A stretch of DNA of 64,000 bases from CAILHX01 sp964511385 (GTDB taxonomy: Bacteria; Pseudomonadota; Gammaproteobacteria; Burkholderiales; Methylophilaceae): NCBI GenBank assembly GCA_964511385.1, contig CAZEFE010000001.1, positions 248,001-312,000 on the forward strand, written 5' to 3'. Positions 34,891-44,678 of the stretch are shown piece after piece. The position numbers and the translations under genes are program-made. The notes under the pieces were generated by a model. It was not told where the DNA came from and ran no database searches. It was given only the letters and a program-made list of their open reading frames with translations. Each line of letters begins with the position of its first letter. Positions within the stretch are counted from its first letter, which is position 1.

Positions 34891-37359
34891 ATGGCACTCA
34901 AGAAGTCAGAACTCTATTCCTCCCTGTGGTCCAGTTGCGATGCCCTGCGCGGAGGTATGGACGCCAGCCAGTACAAGGATTACGTGCTGGTGCTGTTGTT
35001 CATCAAATACATCAGCGATAAATTCGCCGGCCAGCCGTTTGCGCCGATTACCATTCCAGAAGGCGCGACCTTCGGCGACATGGTGGCGCTCAAGGGCAAG
35101 ACCGACATCGGCGACCAGATCAACAAGAAAATCATCGGCCCGCTGGTGACCGCCAACCGGCAGTTGTCCCAATCGGATTTCCCGGATTTCGATGATCCGG
35201 TCAAGCTGGGCGACGGCAAGGAAAAATCTGACCGCCTCACCGACCTCATCGCCATTTTTGAAAACCCCGCGCTGGATTTCTCCAAAAACCGTGCCGAGGG
35301 TGACGACATCCTTGGCGATGCCTACGAATACCTGATGCAGCACTTTGCCGTGGACAGCGGCAAGAGCAAGGGCCAGTTCTACACGCCCGCCGAAGTCAGC
35401 CGTGTCATTGCGCAAATCCTCGATATCCGCCACGCCAACACCACGGCGGAAACCACGGCATACGACCCGACCTGCGGCTCGGCATCGCTGCTGCTGAAAG
35501 TCGCCGACGAAGCGCTGACTCCCATTACGCTTTATGGGCAGGAAAAGGATGCCGCCACCAGCGGCCTGGCGCGCATGAACATGATCCTGCACGGCCACCC
35601 CACGGCGGAGATTTTTCAGGGCAACACGCTTACCGACCCCAAGTTCCGCGAGGGCGATACCCTCAAAACGTTCGACTACGTGGTCGCCAATCCGCCGTTT
35701 TCCGACAAGCGCTGGAGCACCGGCCTTGATCCGCTCAACGATCCATTCGAGCGCTTCCAGCATTTCGGCGTGCCGCCCGCCAAGCAGGGCGACTATGCCT
35801 ACCTGCTGCACATCGTCCGTTCGCTCAAAAGCACAGGCAAGGGTGCCTGTATCCTGCCGCACGGCATCCTGTTCCGCGGCAATGCCGAGGCTGACATCCG
35901 CCGCAACCTGGTGCGCAAGGGCTACATCGCCGGCATCATTGGCTTGCCCGCCAACCTGTTCTTCGGTACCGGCATCCCGGCCTGCATCGTCGTCATTGAC
36001 AAGCAGGATGCTCACGCCCGCAAGGGCATCTTCATGGTGGACGCCAGCAAGGGCTACATGAAAGACGGCCCCAAGAACCGGCTGCGTGCGCGGGACATCC
36101 ACAAGATCGTGGACGTGTTCACCAGGCGCATCGAGCTGCCCAAGTACGCCCGCATGGTCAGCCTGGAAGAAATCGAGAAAAACGACTTCAACCTCAACCT
36201 GCCGCGCTACATCGACAGCAGTGAGCCGGAAGATATGCAGGACATCGCAGCCCACCTCAATGGCGGCATCCCGGCGGCAGACGTGGAGGCGCTGGCGGAA
36301 TACTGGGAAGTCTGCCCCAATCTCAAAACCGCGCTGTTCCAGCCTAACCGTCCCGGTTATTTCGACTTGGCCGTGAACAAGGCCGATATCAAGACGACCA
36401 TCTACCGGCACCCGGAATTTGCCGCGTTCATTGACACCATGAACGCACATTTCGCTACCTGGCGCGACAAGATGGCCGAACGGCTCAAAGCCATGCAGCT
36501 TGGCCAGCACCCCAAGGACGTGATTTTTCACCTTTCCGAACTGCTGCTGGAATGGTATGCCGAGCCGCCGCTGATCGACCGTTACGATGCCTACCAGCAC
36601 GCCATGGATTACTGGGCCGCCACCATGCAGGACGACGTGTACCAGATTACGGCGGATGGCTGGAAGGTACAGACCAGCCGCATCATCGAGAAGGACAAGA
36701 AGGGCAAGGAAAAAGACAAGGGCTGGACTTGCGACCTCATCCCCAAGGCGCTGATCGTCGCGCGCTATTTTGCTGCGGAGCAAGCTGCCATCAACCGCCT
36801 GCAAGCCAAGCTCGAAGCCGTTGCCGCGCAACTGGCGGAGCTGGAAGAAGAACATGGCGGCGAGGAGGGCGCATTTGCCGAACTCGACAAGATCAACAAG
36901 GCCACCGTTGCGGCCCGCATCAAGGAGCTGCGGGCCGAATTCCTCAAAGAATTAAAAGTCGCCGAAGCCCCGGCTCCTTACGGTATGCAAGCCCCGAGCG
37001 AAATGGAAGTGCTCGAATCCTGGTTTGAGTTGCATGTTCGCGAGGCGGTACTGAAAAAGGCGCTAAAAGACGCCGAGGCCGACCTCGACGCCAAGGCCTA
37101 CACCCACTACCCCAAACTTAGCGCAGCCGAGATCAAGACACTGGTGGTGGACGACAAATGGCTGGCCGCGCTGGATACCGCCATCCACGGTGAGATGGAT
37201 CGCATCAGCCAGGTGCTTACCCAGCGCGTGAAGGAACTGGCCGAGCGCTATGAAACGCCGCTGCCCAGGCTGACGGAGCGCGTGGCGGAACTGGAAGCCA
37301 AGGTGCAGGGGCATCTGGAAAAAATGGGGTTTTCGGCATTCGGCGAAGATAAAAATTGA
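34891..37359 (+). CDS. hsdM: type I restriction-modification methyltransferase subunit HsdM, long form
   Basis: The 822-residue protein starts with the typical HsdM N-terminus (LRGGMDASQYKDYVL). It has the SAM motif DPTCGSASLLLK near residue 193 and catalytic NPPF near 270 of an N6-adenine methylase. Classical HsdM proteins are about 500 residues; here roughly 330 more follow, with a coiled coil (near 625-690) and repeated charged helices. With HsdS it methylates the recognition site. The Shine-Dalgarno AGGAG lies unusually far (about 31 bases) from the ATG. Confidence 0.95.
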   Translation: MALKKSELYSSLWSSCDALRGGMDASQYKDYVLVLLFIKYISDKFAGQPFAPITIPEGATFGDMVALKGKTDIGDQINKKIIGPLVTANRQLSQSDFPDFDDPVKLGDGKEKSDRLTDLIAIFENPALDFSKNRAEGDDILGDAYEYLMQHFAVDSGKSKGQFYTPAEVSRVIAQILDIRHANTTAETTAYDPTCGSASLLLKVADEALTPITLYGQEKDAATSGLARMNMILHGHPTAEIFQGNTLTDPKFREGDTLKTFDYVVANPPFSDKRWSTGLDPLNDPFERFQHFGVPPAKQGDYAYLLHIVRSLKSTGKGACILPHGILFRGNAEADIRRNLVRKGYIAGIIGLPANLFFGTGIPACIVVIDKQDAHARKGIFMVDASKGYMKDGPKNRLRARDIHKIVDVFTRRIELPKYARMVSLEEIEKNDFNLNLPRYIDSSEPEDMQDIAAHLNGGIPAADVEALAEYWEVCPNLKTALFQPNRPGYFDLAVNKADIKTTIYRHPEFAAFIDTMNAHFATWRDKMAERLKAMQLGQHPKDVIFHLSELLLEWYAEPPLIDRYDAYQHAMDYWAATMQDDVYQITADGWKVQTSRIIEKDKKGKEKDKGWTCDLIPKALIVARYFAAEQAAINRLQAKLEAVAAQLAELEEEHGGEEGAFAELDKINKATVAARIKELRAEFLKELKVAEAPAPYGMQAPSEMEVLESWFELHVREAVLKKALKDAEADLDAKAYTHYPKLSAAEIKTLVVDDKWLAALDTAIHGEMDRISQVLTQRVKELAERYETPLPRLTERVAELEAKVQGHLEKMGFSAFGEDKN

Positions 37360-37483
37360 CATCTTATTAAACGAAATGATGTTTTCCTTTAATAACGTAA
37401 GCCCTTATTCAAGATTGATTCATCATGCAATGTGAAGCGATTGGCAATTCCTTGAATATCCCTAAGGAAGGCGGGGAAGCGTT

Positions 37484-38701
37484 ATGAGGCCGGGGTACAA
37501 GCAGACCGAGGTGGGGGTGATCCCGGAGGATTGGAATGTGGTTCCAATGGGCCGTGTTTCTGAATGTCTTGTTGGTCTAACGTACAGCCCGTTTGATGTT
37601 CGTGATTTCGGTACTCTCGTATTGCGCTCGTCCAATATCCAAAATGGAAGTCTGTCATTCGATGACAACGTTTATGTTGAAATGGATGTGCCAGCGCGAA
37701 CCATCACACAAGAGGATGACATCCTGATTTGTGTCAGGAACGGTAGTCGCCAACTGATCGGGAAGTGCGCTCTTATTGATGCAAAGACTGCTGGTAGTGC
37801 CTTTGGTGCATTCATGTCAGTGTTGAGAAGTGAATCTGCAAAGTTTTTATTTTTTCAGTTCCAGTCTGACATTCTGAAGCGTCAGATAAATGACGTGATG
37901 GGTGCGACCATCAACCAAATCACCAATAAGAATATGGCAGAGTTTAAGGTGGTATGGCCGCCCACCAAAGCCGAACAACAAGCCATCGCTGAGGCGTTGA
38001 GCGATGCGGATACGCTGATCGAATCGCTGGAACAACTCATCGCCAAAAAACGCCAGATCAAACAAGGCGCCATGCAGGAATTGCTCACCGGCAAGAAGCG
38101 CCTGCCGGGGTTTAATGGGGAGTGGGAGGTGAAAAGATTAGGGGAAGTTTGTGATATTACGATGGGAAGAACGCCATCTCGCCTGAATCCTACTTATTGG
38201 GGCGCTGGTTACAAGTGGCTTTCGATAGCCGATTTAAAGGCGAAAGTCGTTGCCGAGTCAAACGAAGAAATTACTCAATCGGCGGCGGCTGAAATGCTGG
38301 TTATTCGTAAGGGAACTTTGCTGATGAGCTTTAAGCTCTCAATTGGTCGCTTGTGTTTCGCTGGCTGTGATCTTTATACCAATGAGGCAATATGCAGCTT
38401 CAATAATTTAAAAGCAAATGCGGAGTTTATGTACTACATGCTCGGTCGTACAGACTTCTCGCTTTACGGTAAGCAGGCTGTCAAGGGATATACGCTCAAT
38501 AAAGAGTCCTTAAAGCTTGTTGAGATTTTTTTGCCATCTCAAGAAGAACAAACCGCCATCGCCACCATCCTCAGCGACATGGACACCGAACTCGCCGCGC
38601 TGGAAGTCAAGCTCGCCAAAGCCTGCCAACTCAAGCAGGGCATGATGCAGGAGTTGCTGACCGGGCGAGTGCGACTGGTACCGCCAGCCGTTGCTGCTTA
38701 G
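37484..38701 (+). CDS. hsdS: type I restriction-modification specificity subunit HsdS
   Basis: The 405-residue protein has two target recognition domains separated by conserved helices. Both conserved repeats are visible: TLIESLEQLIAKKRQIKQGA then MQELLTGKKRLPGF, and later LKQGMMQELLTGRVRL. It determines the bipartite DNA target for HsdM and HsdR. The recognition domains are more AT-rich than the conserved parts, as expected from frequent exchange. It is 124 bases after hsdM. Confidence 0.94.
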   Translation: MRPGYKQTEVGVIPEDWNVVPMGRVSECLVGLTYSPFDVRDFGTLVLRSSNIQNGSLSFDDNVYVEMDVPARTITQEDDILICVRNGSRQLIGKCALIDAKTAGSAFGAFMSVLRSESAKFLFFQFQSDILKRQINDVMGATINQITNKNMAEFKVVWPPTKAEQQAIAEALSDADTLIESLEQLIAKKRQIKQGAMQELLTGKKRLPGFNGEWEVKRLGEVCDITMGRTPSRLNPTYWGAGYKWLSIADLKAKVVAESNEEITQSAAAEMLVIRKGTLLMSFKLSIGRLCFAGCDLYTNEAICSFNNLKANAEFMYYMLGRTDFSLYGKQAVKGYTLNKESLKLVEIFLPSQEEQTAIATILSDMDTELAALEVKLAKACQLKQGMMQELLTGRVRLVPPAVAA

Positions 38702-38774
38702 CTTTGCTAAATTCAACTTCGCTTACGGTCTGTTTTTCACATCGCGCAGGCCTGCATTAGAGATAATTTTTAAC

Positions 38775-38837
38775 GGATAATATCTTATCCTATTGATTAA
38801 ATTGTTTTGATGGAGTGTAATTAGAAATAATTTAATC
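38775..38837. promoter_or_regulatory. two inverted repeats upstream of fic
   Basis: GGATAA-TATC-TTATCC (38775-38790) is followed by GATTAAATT (38795-38803) paired with AATTTAATC (38829-38837). Both lie in an AT-rich gap within 90 bases of the fic start and may be operators for an unidentified regulator. Confidence 0.5.
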
Positions 38838-38860
38838 CTGTTTTAGAGAAATTATTTAGC

Positions 38861-40024
38861 GTGCCTGCATTTAATCACCACGATCTGGCGTTACCCAATC
38901 CGTCTTTTGATTCACCCTTGGTGGATGTGTTGACGGAACTGGAATATTTACGCCGTCTGGAGTTGCACGGGACTACGCCGCCCACGGTTTTTTTTCAGCT
39001 CAAGGCGATTTTTCACATGCTGGAGAGCCTGGGATCCGCACGCATCGAGGGTAATCATACGACCTTGGCTGATTATGTGGAGAGCAAGCTGGAGCATGCT
39101 CAGCAGGAGCCTACTGATCAATTGCGCGAGATGGAAAACATCGAAGCGGCGATGGCGTATATCGAAGAGCACATTCACCCCGGTGATGACATCACAGAGG
39201 TTTTTATTCGTGAGCTGCATGCGATAGCAGTCAAGGGTTTGGTGCGCGAGGGCGACGATACGCCGGGGGCTTATCGCCGGAAACCGGTGCAGATTGCGCA
39301 GTCCGAGCATTTGCCACCAGCGTTTATCCAGGTACCGCATTATATGCAGGAGTTGGTGACGTTTATCAATCAGGGCGATGCGCCCAAATACGACCTGATC
39401 AAGATTGCCTTGGCTCACCATCGTTTCGGTTGGATACATCCTTTTGGCAATGGCAACGGGCGCGTGGTGCGTTTGCTGACCTATGCGCTGTTGATCAAGT
39501 ATGGTTTCAACGTCAAAACCGGCGGCCGGGTACTCAACCCAACGGCGGTGTTCTGTAATGACCGGGACGTGTATTACGCAATGCTGGCGCGGGCAGATTT
39601 GGGCACCCCGGCTGATCTGGAGGCATGGTGTGTGTATGTGTTGCAAGGCATATTGGATGAACTGCGCAAGGTGGATAGGCTCGCAGATTTCCATTACCTG
39701 AACGACAGGATTCTGGCACCGGCTTTGCGCCATGCCAGAGAGCGGCAGTTGATTACGGCGATGGAAGAGGACGTGTTGCATATTGCCGCCAAAATCGGCG
39801 TTGCCAAAGCGTCCGATCTGATTCCCGCCATGCCCGACATGAGCACGGCACAACGTACCTACCAGATCAAGAAACTGGTGGAGCGCAATATGTTGCAGCC
39901 GATCAAGGAGGGCGCGCGTCAGTACACCATCGGCTTCAGTAACAATTACCTGATGCGTGGCGTGGTGCGTGCTTTGGCTGATGAGGGGTTTGTGCCAGCC
40001 ACTCTTAACAGGGTCAGTAGTTAA
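38861..40024 (+). CDS. Fic-family AMP-transferase with N-terminal inhibitory helix
   Basis: The 387-residue protein starts at GTG. It has the Fic active site HPFGNGNGRVVR near residue 196 and an N-terminal inhibitory motif SARIEGN near residue 58, which defines class II Fic proteins that restrain themselves. The family usually transfers AMP from ATP to Ser, Thr or Tyr of target proteins. The C-terminus has a winged-helix-like region (DMSTAQRTYQIKKLVERNML). It sits between hsdS and hsdR; such insertions in type I loci are common. Confidence 0.92.
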   Translation: MPAFNHHDLALPNPSFDSPLVDVLTELEYLRRLELHGTTPPTVFFQLKAIFHMLESLGSARIEGNHTTLADYVESKLEHAQQEPTDQLREMENIEAAMAYIEEHIHPGDDITEVFIRELHAIAVKGLVREGDDTPGAYRRKPVQIAQSEHLPPAFIQVPHYMQELVTFINQGDAPKYDLIKIALAHHRFGWIHPFGNGNGRVVRLLTYALLIKYGFNVKTGGRVLNPTAVFCNDRDVYYAMLARADLGTPADLEAWCVYVLQGILDELRKVDRLADFHYLNDRILAPALRHARERQLITAMEEDVLHIAAKIGVAKASDLIPAMPDMSTAQRTYQIKKLVERNMLQPIKEGARQYTIGFSNNYLMRGVVRALADEGFVPATLNRVSS

Positions 40025-40027
40025 GGA

Positions 40028-40612
40028 ATGCAGGCGCACCGCGATTACACCAGCAACGGCAGCGTGCAGGTGATGCTGTTTGCCGACCGGCTGGAGGTGT
40101 GGAACCCCGGCGGCCTGCCGCCTTCGCTGACTTTGGAAAAATTGCGGCGTCCGCACGGCTCGGTGCCGGGCAACCCTTTGCTGGCCGAGCCGCTTTATTT
40201 GACTCGTTATATCGAGCGCATGGGCACCGGGACTGGGGACATGATCCGCCGCTGCCGCGAGGCGGGGTTGCCGGAGCCGGAATTCAAGGTTTTGGACGGT
40301 TTCGTGACGATTATTCGGCGCAAGACGGGTGAAGTAGTCGGGCTGCGGCCAGAGTCACGGCCAGAGTTACTGGAACTCAGGGTGTTAAGTGCGCTCGCCA
40401 GTGGCCCCTTATCCAAGGCGCATTTGTCTCAACATTTAGGGCATAAGGACATTTTCGGGCAGCTCAACAAGGTCATCCGGTTGCTGATGGCGGAACAGAA
40501 TATCGAGCAAACCATTCCAGATAAGCCCAATAGCCGCCTGCAACAATACCGGCTGACAACAAACGGCGCTGCATTGCTGGCGACCTTGAAGAAGGGAAAT
40601 CGTGATGAATAG
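40028..40612 (+). CDS. 5'-truncated ATP-binding (HATPase_c_4/RecG-C-like) protein, remnant
   Basis: The 194-residue frame begins right at the conserved AHRDYTSNGSVQV and continues with VWNPGGLPPSLTLEKLRRPH and MGTGTGDMIRRC, hallmarks of the C-terminal ATPase domain of AlbA_2 (Schlafen-like) regulators. The whole N-terminal AlbA_2 domain is absent, and the homology starts three bases after the fic stop. The AAGGA abuts the ATG, a poor spacing. It may be a remnant left when fic replaced the 5' half, or a functional stand-alone domain. Confidence 0.7.
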   Translation: MQAHRDYTSNGSVQVMLFADRLEVWNPGGLPPSLTLEKLRRPHGSVPGNPLLAEPLYLTRYIERMGTGTGDMIRRCREAGLPEPEFKVLDGFVTIIRRKTGEVVGLRPESRPELLELRVLSALASGPLSKAHLSQHLGHKDIFGQLNKVIRLLMAEQNIEQTIPDKPNSRLQQYRLTTNGAALLATLKKGNRDE

Positions 40613-43600
40613 CATCGGCCAGCCTGAGCGCGCCACGCAAAACCGCGTGCTCGCCTTGTTCCGCGACGAACTCGGTTACCGCTACCTCGGCGACTGGGGC
40701 GAGCGCGAAGGCAACAGCAATATCGAGGAAAGCCTGCTTTCAGCCTGGCTGGGCAAGCGCGGTTATTCCCCGGCGCAGATCAATGCGGCGATCCGCCGCT
40801 TGCGCGCCGAAGCCGATAACCGCAACCGCAGCCTCTATGCCAACAACGAGGCGCTTTACCAGTTGCTGCGCTACGGGGTGTCGGTACAGGTGGCGGCAGG
40901 GCAGAACCACGAAACCGTTCATTTCATCGATTGGCAGCACCCCGAAGCCAACGATTTCGCTGTGGCCGAGGAAGTGACGCTCAAAGGTAACTATGAGCGC
41001 AACTTTGAGCGGCGGCCCGATGTGGTGCTGTATGTGAACGGCATCGCCATCGGCGTGCTGGAGCTCAAGAACAGCCGCGTTTCCATCGGTGACGGCATCC
41101 GCCAGAGCCTTTCCAACCAGCAGCCGGAATTCAACGAATGGTTTTTCAGCACGGTGCAGTTCGTGTTTGCGGGCAACGATTCCGAAGGGCTGCAATACGG
41201 CACCATAGGCACGCAGGAAAAGTATTTCCTCAAGTGGAAGGAAGACGAGGCGGACAACAGCCGTTTCAAGTTGGACAAATACCTGCTGAAGCTATGTAAC
41301 AAGGCTCGGCTGGTTGAGCTGATGCACGATTTCGTGCTGTTCGATGGCGGCATCAAGAAGCTGCCGCGCGTGCACCAGTATTTCGGCATCAAGGCGGCGC
41401 AGGAACACGTCAAACAGCGCAAGGGTGGCATCATCTGGCATACGCAGGGGGCGGGCAAGAGCATTTTGATGGTGCTGCTGGCCAAGTGGATTCTGGAAAA
41501 CAACCCGCATGCCCGCGTTGCCATCGTCACCGACCGCGACGAGCTGGACAAGCAGATCGAGCGGGTGTTCGGCGAGGCGGGTGAAAAGAAGATGTACCGT
41601 GCAACCAGCGGGCGGGATTTGATGCGTCAGCTTGGACAGAAAACACCGCGCCTGCTGTGCTCGCTGGTGCATAAGTTCGGGCTGGAAGGACGCGGCAAGG
41701 AAGAGCGTGAGTTCGAGGCGTTCATCCGGGAGTTGGAATCCCAGCCCAGCCAGACCGTGGGCGAGTTGTTCGTGTTCGTGGACGAATGCCACCGCACCCA
41801 GAACGGCAGGCTGCATCAGGTTATGAAGGCGCTGATGCCCAACGCGGTGTTCATCGGCTTCACCGGCACGCCGTTGCTGGCCAAAGACCGCGCAACCAGC
41901 CTGGAGGTGTTCGGCGGCTATATCCACACCTACAAGTTCAGCGAAGGGGTTGAGGACGGCGTGGTGCTGGATTTGGTCTATGAGGCGCGCGACATCGACC
42001 AGCGACTGACTTCACAAGCGAGCGTGGACGAGTGGTTTGAGATTGTATCCAGGGATTTGAACGACTGGCAGAAGGAAGAGTTGAAGAAAGAGTGGGGCAC
42101 GATGCAGGCCGTACTCAGCTCCGAGTCACGCATGAGAAAGGTGATTCAGGACATTATCCGGGATTTCAGGAAACGCCCGCGTCTGAGTAATGGCAACGGC
42201 AACGCCATGCTGGTGGCCTCCAGCATTTACGAGGCGTGCAAGTATTTCACGCTGTTCCAGAAGACGCCGTTCAAGGGCAAATGTGCGGTGGTCACTTCGT
42301 ACAATCCGCTGGCGCGGGACATCACGCTGGAAGAAACCGGCGCCAATACCGAAACCGACAAGCAGTTCATCTACAACACGTATACCGAATTGCTGAAGGA
42401 TGTCGAAGCCAGGCCGGGCATGGGCAAGACCGAGGCGTATGAGGAAGCTGCCAAAGCCTTGTTCACCAGGGAGCCGGCGAACATGAAGCTGCTGATCGTG
42501 GTGGACAAGCTGCTGACCGGCTTTGACGCGCCGCCTTGCACCTATCTTTACATCGACAAATCCATGCAGGATCACGGCCTGTTCCAGGCCATCTGCCGGA
42601 CTAATAGATTAGACGGCGAGGACAAGGATTTCGGCTATATCGTGGACTACAAGGATCTGTTCAAGAAGGTGGAAAACGCCATCGCCGTTTATACCGCGGA
42701 GCTGGATCACAGTGCCGGCGGCGCCGCGCCGGAAGTGCTGTTGCAGGACAGGCTGAAAACGGGGCGGGAGCGGCTGGATAACGCGCTGGAAGCGCTTGCG
42801 CTGCTGTGCGAGCCGGTGGAGCCGCCCAAGGGCGCGTTGGAACACATCCATTATTTCTGCGGCAATACCGAGATTGTCTCCGACCTGGAAGAACGTGAGC
42901 CGCAGCGCGTTGCCTTCTACAAGGCGACCGTGGCGATGATTCGTGCCTATGCCAATATCGCCGACGAACTGGAGGCTGCCGGATACAGCGCGGGCGACGT
43001 TGCCCGCATCCAGCGGCAGCGTGACGATTACCTGAGCTTGCGCGAAATCATCCGCAAGGCCAGCGGCGAAAGCCTGGACTTGAAGCCGTTCGAGGCCGAC
43101 ATGCGGCATTTGATCGATACCTATATCGAGGCGGACGAGCCGCGCAAGATTTCGCCCTTCGACGGCATGGGGCTGCTGGATTTGATCGTGAAAACCGGCA
43201 TCGCCAATACCATTGCCAGCCAGTTGGGCGCGATGAAAGGCAACAAGGATGCCATCGCCGAGGCCATCGAGAACAACGTCCGCAGCCGCATCATCAAGGA
43301 GCATCTGAACGACCCGACTTTTTTCGACCGGATGTCGGCCTTGCTGGACGAAATTATCGCGGCACGCAAGGCCAAGGCGATTGCGTATGAGGAATATCTG
43401 AAGCGAGTGGCCGAACTGGCAAAGCGGGTGGATGCCGGGCATGAGGACGAGACACCGGCGGTGCTGAGGAATAGCCCGGCGTTGCGGGCGATTTACAACA
43501 GCGTGAAGCAGGCTGGGGATGGCTTCGTGGGGGTGGCAGAGGCGCGTAGTGAATATGCGGTTGACGGCGATGCCGCGCTGGGCCTGGCGCAGAAGATCGA

Positions 43601-43751
43601 TGAGACGGTACGAGCGGTCAAGCCCAATGGCTGGCGCGGCAACCAGGCCAAGGAGAATGTGATCAAGGCCGCATTGCTGCCGCTGCTGAACCACAACGTG
43701 CAGGCAGTCGAGCGCCTGTTCCTGATTATCAAGGCGCAGACCGAATACTGA
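40605..43751 (+). CDS. hsdR: type I restriction enzyme motor/nuclease subunit HsdR
   Basis: The ATG at 40605 follows GAAGGGA; a GTG one codon earlier is also possible. The 1048-residue protein has an N-terminal PD-(D/E)XK nuclease (RRPDVVLYVNGIAIGVLELK), helicase Walker A HTQGAGKSILM near 288, the DECHR box and FTGTPLL motif. It translocates and cuts unmodified DNA with HsdM and HsdS. It overlaps the preceding remnant by eight bases and the next gene as TGATG. Confidence 0.96.
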   Translation: MNSIGQPERATQNRVLALFRDELGYRYLGDWGEREGNSNIEESLLSAWLGKRGYSPAQINAAIRRLRAEADNRNRSLYANNEALYQLLRYGVSVQVAAGQNHETVHFIDWQHPEANDFAVAEEVTLKGNYERNFERRPDVVLYVNGIAIGVLELKNSRVSIGDGIRQSLSNQQPEFNEWFFSTVQFVFAGNDSEGLQYGTIGTQEKYFLKWKEDEADNSRFKLDKYLLKLCNKARLVELMHDFVLFDGGIKKLPRVHQYFGIKAAQEHVKQRKGGIIWHTQGAGKSILMVLLAKWILENNPHARVAIVTDRDELDKQIERVFGEAGEKKMYRATSGRDLMRQLGQKTPRLLCSLVHKFGLEGRGKEEREFEAFIRELESQPSQTVGELFVFVDECHRTQNGRLHQVMKALMPNAVFIGFTGTPLLAKDRATSLEVFGGYIHTYKFSEGVEDGVVLDLVYEARDIDQRLTSQASVDEWFEIVSRDLNDWQKEELKKEWGTMQAVLSSESRMRKVIQDIIRDFRKRPRLSNGNGNAMLVASSIYEACKYFTLFQKTPFKGKCAVVTSYNPLARDITLEETGANTETDKQFIYNTYTELLKDVEARPGMGKTEAYEEAAKALFTREPANMKLLIVVDKLLTGFDAPPCTYLYIDKSMQDHGLFQAICRTNRLDGEDKDFGYIVDYKDLFKKVENAIAVYTAELDHSAGGAAPEVLLQDRLKTGRERLDNALEALALLCEPVEPPKGALEHIHYFCGNTEIVSDLEEREPQRVAFYKATVAMIRAYANIADELEAAGYSAGDVARIQRQRDDYLSLREIIRKASGESLDLKPFEADMRHLIDTYIEADEPRKISPFDGMGLLDLIVKTGIANTIASQLGAMKGNKDAIAEAIENNVRSRIIKEHLNDPTFFDRMSALLDEIIAARKAKAIAYEEYLKRVAELAKRVDAGHEDETPAVLRNSPALRAIYNSVKQAGDGFVGVAEARSEYAVDGDAALGLAQKIDETVRAVKPNGWRGNQAKENVIKAALLPLLNHNVQAVERLFLIIKAQTEY

Positions 43752-44467
43752 TGGTGAATTGGGTCAGCTTGGGCGACATCACGGCGGAGGTGGTGTTCAA
43801 GGACATCAAGAACGTGCATTTGAGCGTCTATCCGCCCGACGGCAAGGTGCGCATCTCGGCCCCGGAACACATGAGCCTGGACACGATCCGCGTGTTCGCC
43901 ATTTCCCGCCTGCCGTGGATCAGACAGCAGCAGGACAAGCTGCGCGCCCAGCCGCGCGAAACGCCCCGTGAATATCTGGAGCGCGAAAGCCATTATCTCT
44001 GGGGCCGGCGCTATCTGCTCAAGATCGTTGAGGCGGATGCTGCGCCGGAAGTGCGCCTGAAACATCGCTACTTGATCCTGCAAGTTCGCCCGGGAGCATC
44101 GGAGGCACAGCGGCAGGCCATCATGGAAGCGTGGTATCGGGAACGGGTCAAGGAAGCCGCGACGGCCATGATCGCCAAATGGGAACCATTGATGGGGGTT
44201 CGCGTGGCGAGGTTTTTTGTGCAGCGCATGAAAACCAAGTGGGGAAGCTGCAATCCGGCCAGCCGCAGCATTCGGCTCAATACCGAACTGGCCAAGAAGC
44301 CACGCGAATGCCTGGAATATATTGTCGTGCACGAAATGACACACCTGCTGGAGCCAACACATAATGCGCGCTTCACCGCACTGATGGATCGGTTCATGCA
44401 GAATTCACGTCTGCGCCGGGAGCAGCTTAATCAACTACCTGTCAGGCATGAAGAGTGGTTGTATTAG
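43751..44467 (+). CDS. DUF45/SprT-like zinc metallopeptidase linked to the type I locus
   Basis: The 238-residue protein has the zinc motif HEMTH near residue 197, preceded by KTKWGSCNPASRSIRLN, which marks the DUF45 (YgjP-type) family. The start overlaps the hsdR stop, so it is translated with the restriction enzyme. Proteins of this type often follow hsdR; a role in limiting or processing HsdR is possible but unproven. Confidence 0.88.
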   Translation: MVNWVSLGDITAEVVFKDIKNVHLSVYPPDGKVRISAPEHMSLDTIRVFAISRLPWIRQQQDKLRAQPRETPREYLERESHYLWGRRYLLKIVEADAAPEVRLKHRYLILQVRPGASEAQRQAIMEAWYRERVKEAATAMIAKWEPLMGVRVARFFVQRMKTKWGSCNPASRSIRLNTELAKKPRECLEYIVVHEMTHLLEPTHNARFTALMDRFMQNSRLRREQLNQLPVRHEEWLY

Positions 44468-44495
44468 TCAAACTGCTAACGGACGGTGTTGTCCA

Positions 44496-44678
44496 CTAGA
44501 ACAATGGCCGGGCAAACTTATCCCCGCGCCAGAAACACAGCCTATACAACGCTTTGAAGTGCCGCCAGTAGCCGCCCGGGCGGCGAAACGCCAGCCCGGC
44601 CGCCGTTAGCGGCGCAAAATATCCGTAACGCAGCGCGCGCCGAAAACTTTTCGCGGCTTCCGCTTTCAGATTAGTCAT
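44496..44678 (-). CDS. small basic protein of unknown function
   Basis: The ATG at 44678 has AGGAGG nine bases upstream and overlaps the end of the preceding gene by eight bases. The 60-residue product is rich in Arg, Lys and aromatic residues (LRYGYFAPLTAAGLAFRRPG). It is convergent with the metallopeptidase gene. I do not recognise a family. Confidence 0.55.
   Translation of the reverse strand: MTNLKAEAAKSFRRALRYGYFAPLTAAGLAFRRPGGYWRHFKALYRLCFWRGDKFARPLF

Noticed and set aside
34906..36855. A 649-codon open frame antisense to hsdM
   Set aside because: It mirrors the codon bias of hsdM, has no recognisable domain, and hsdM itself is certain.
40028..40612. A RecG helicase gene
   Set aside because: The similarity is to the ATPase domain often labelled RecG C-terminal-like in AlbA_2 regulators; helicase motifs are absent.
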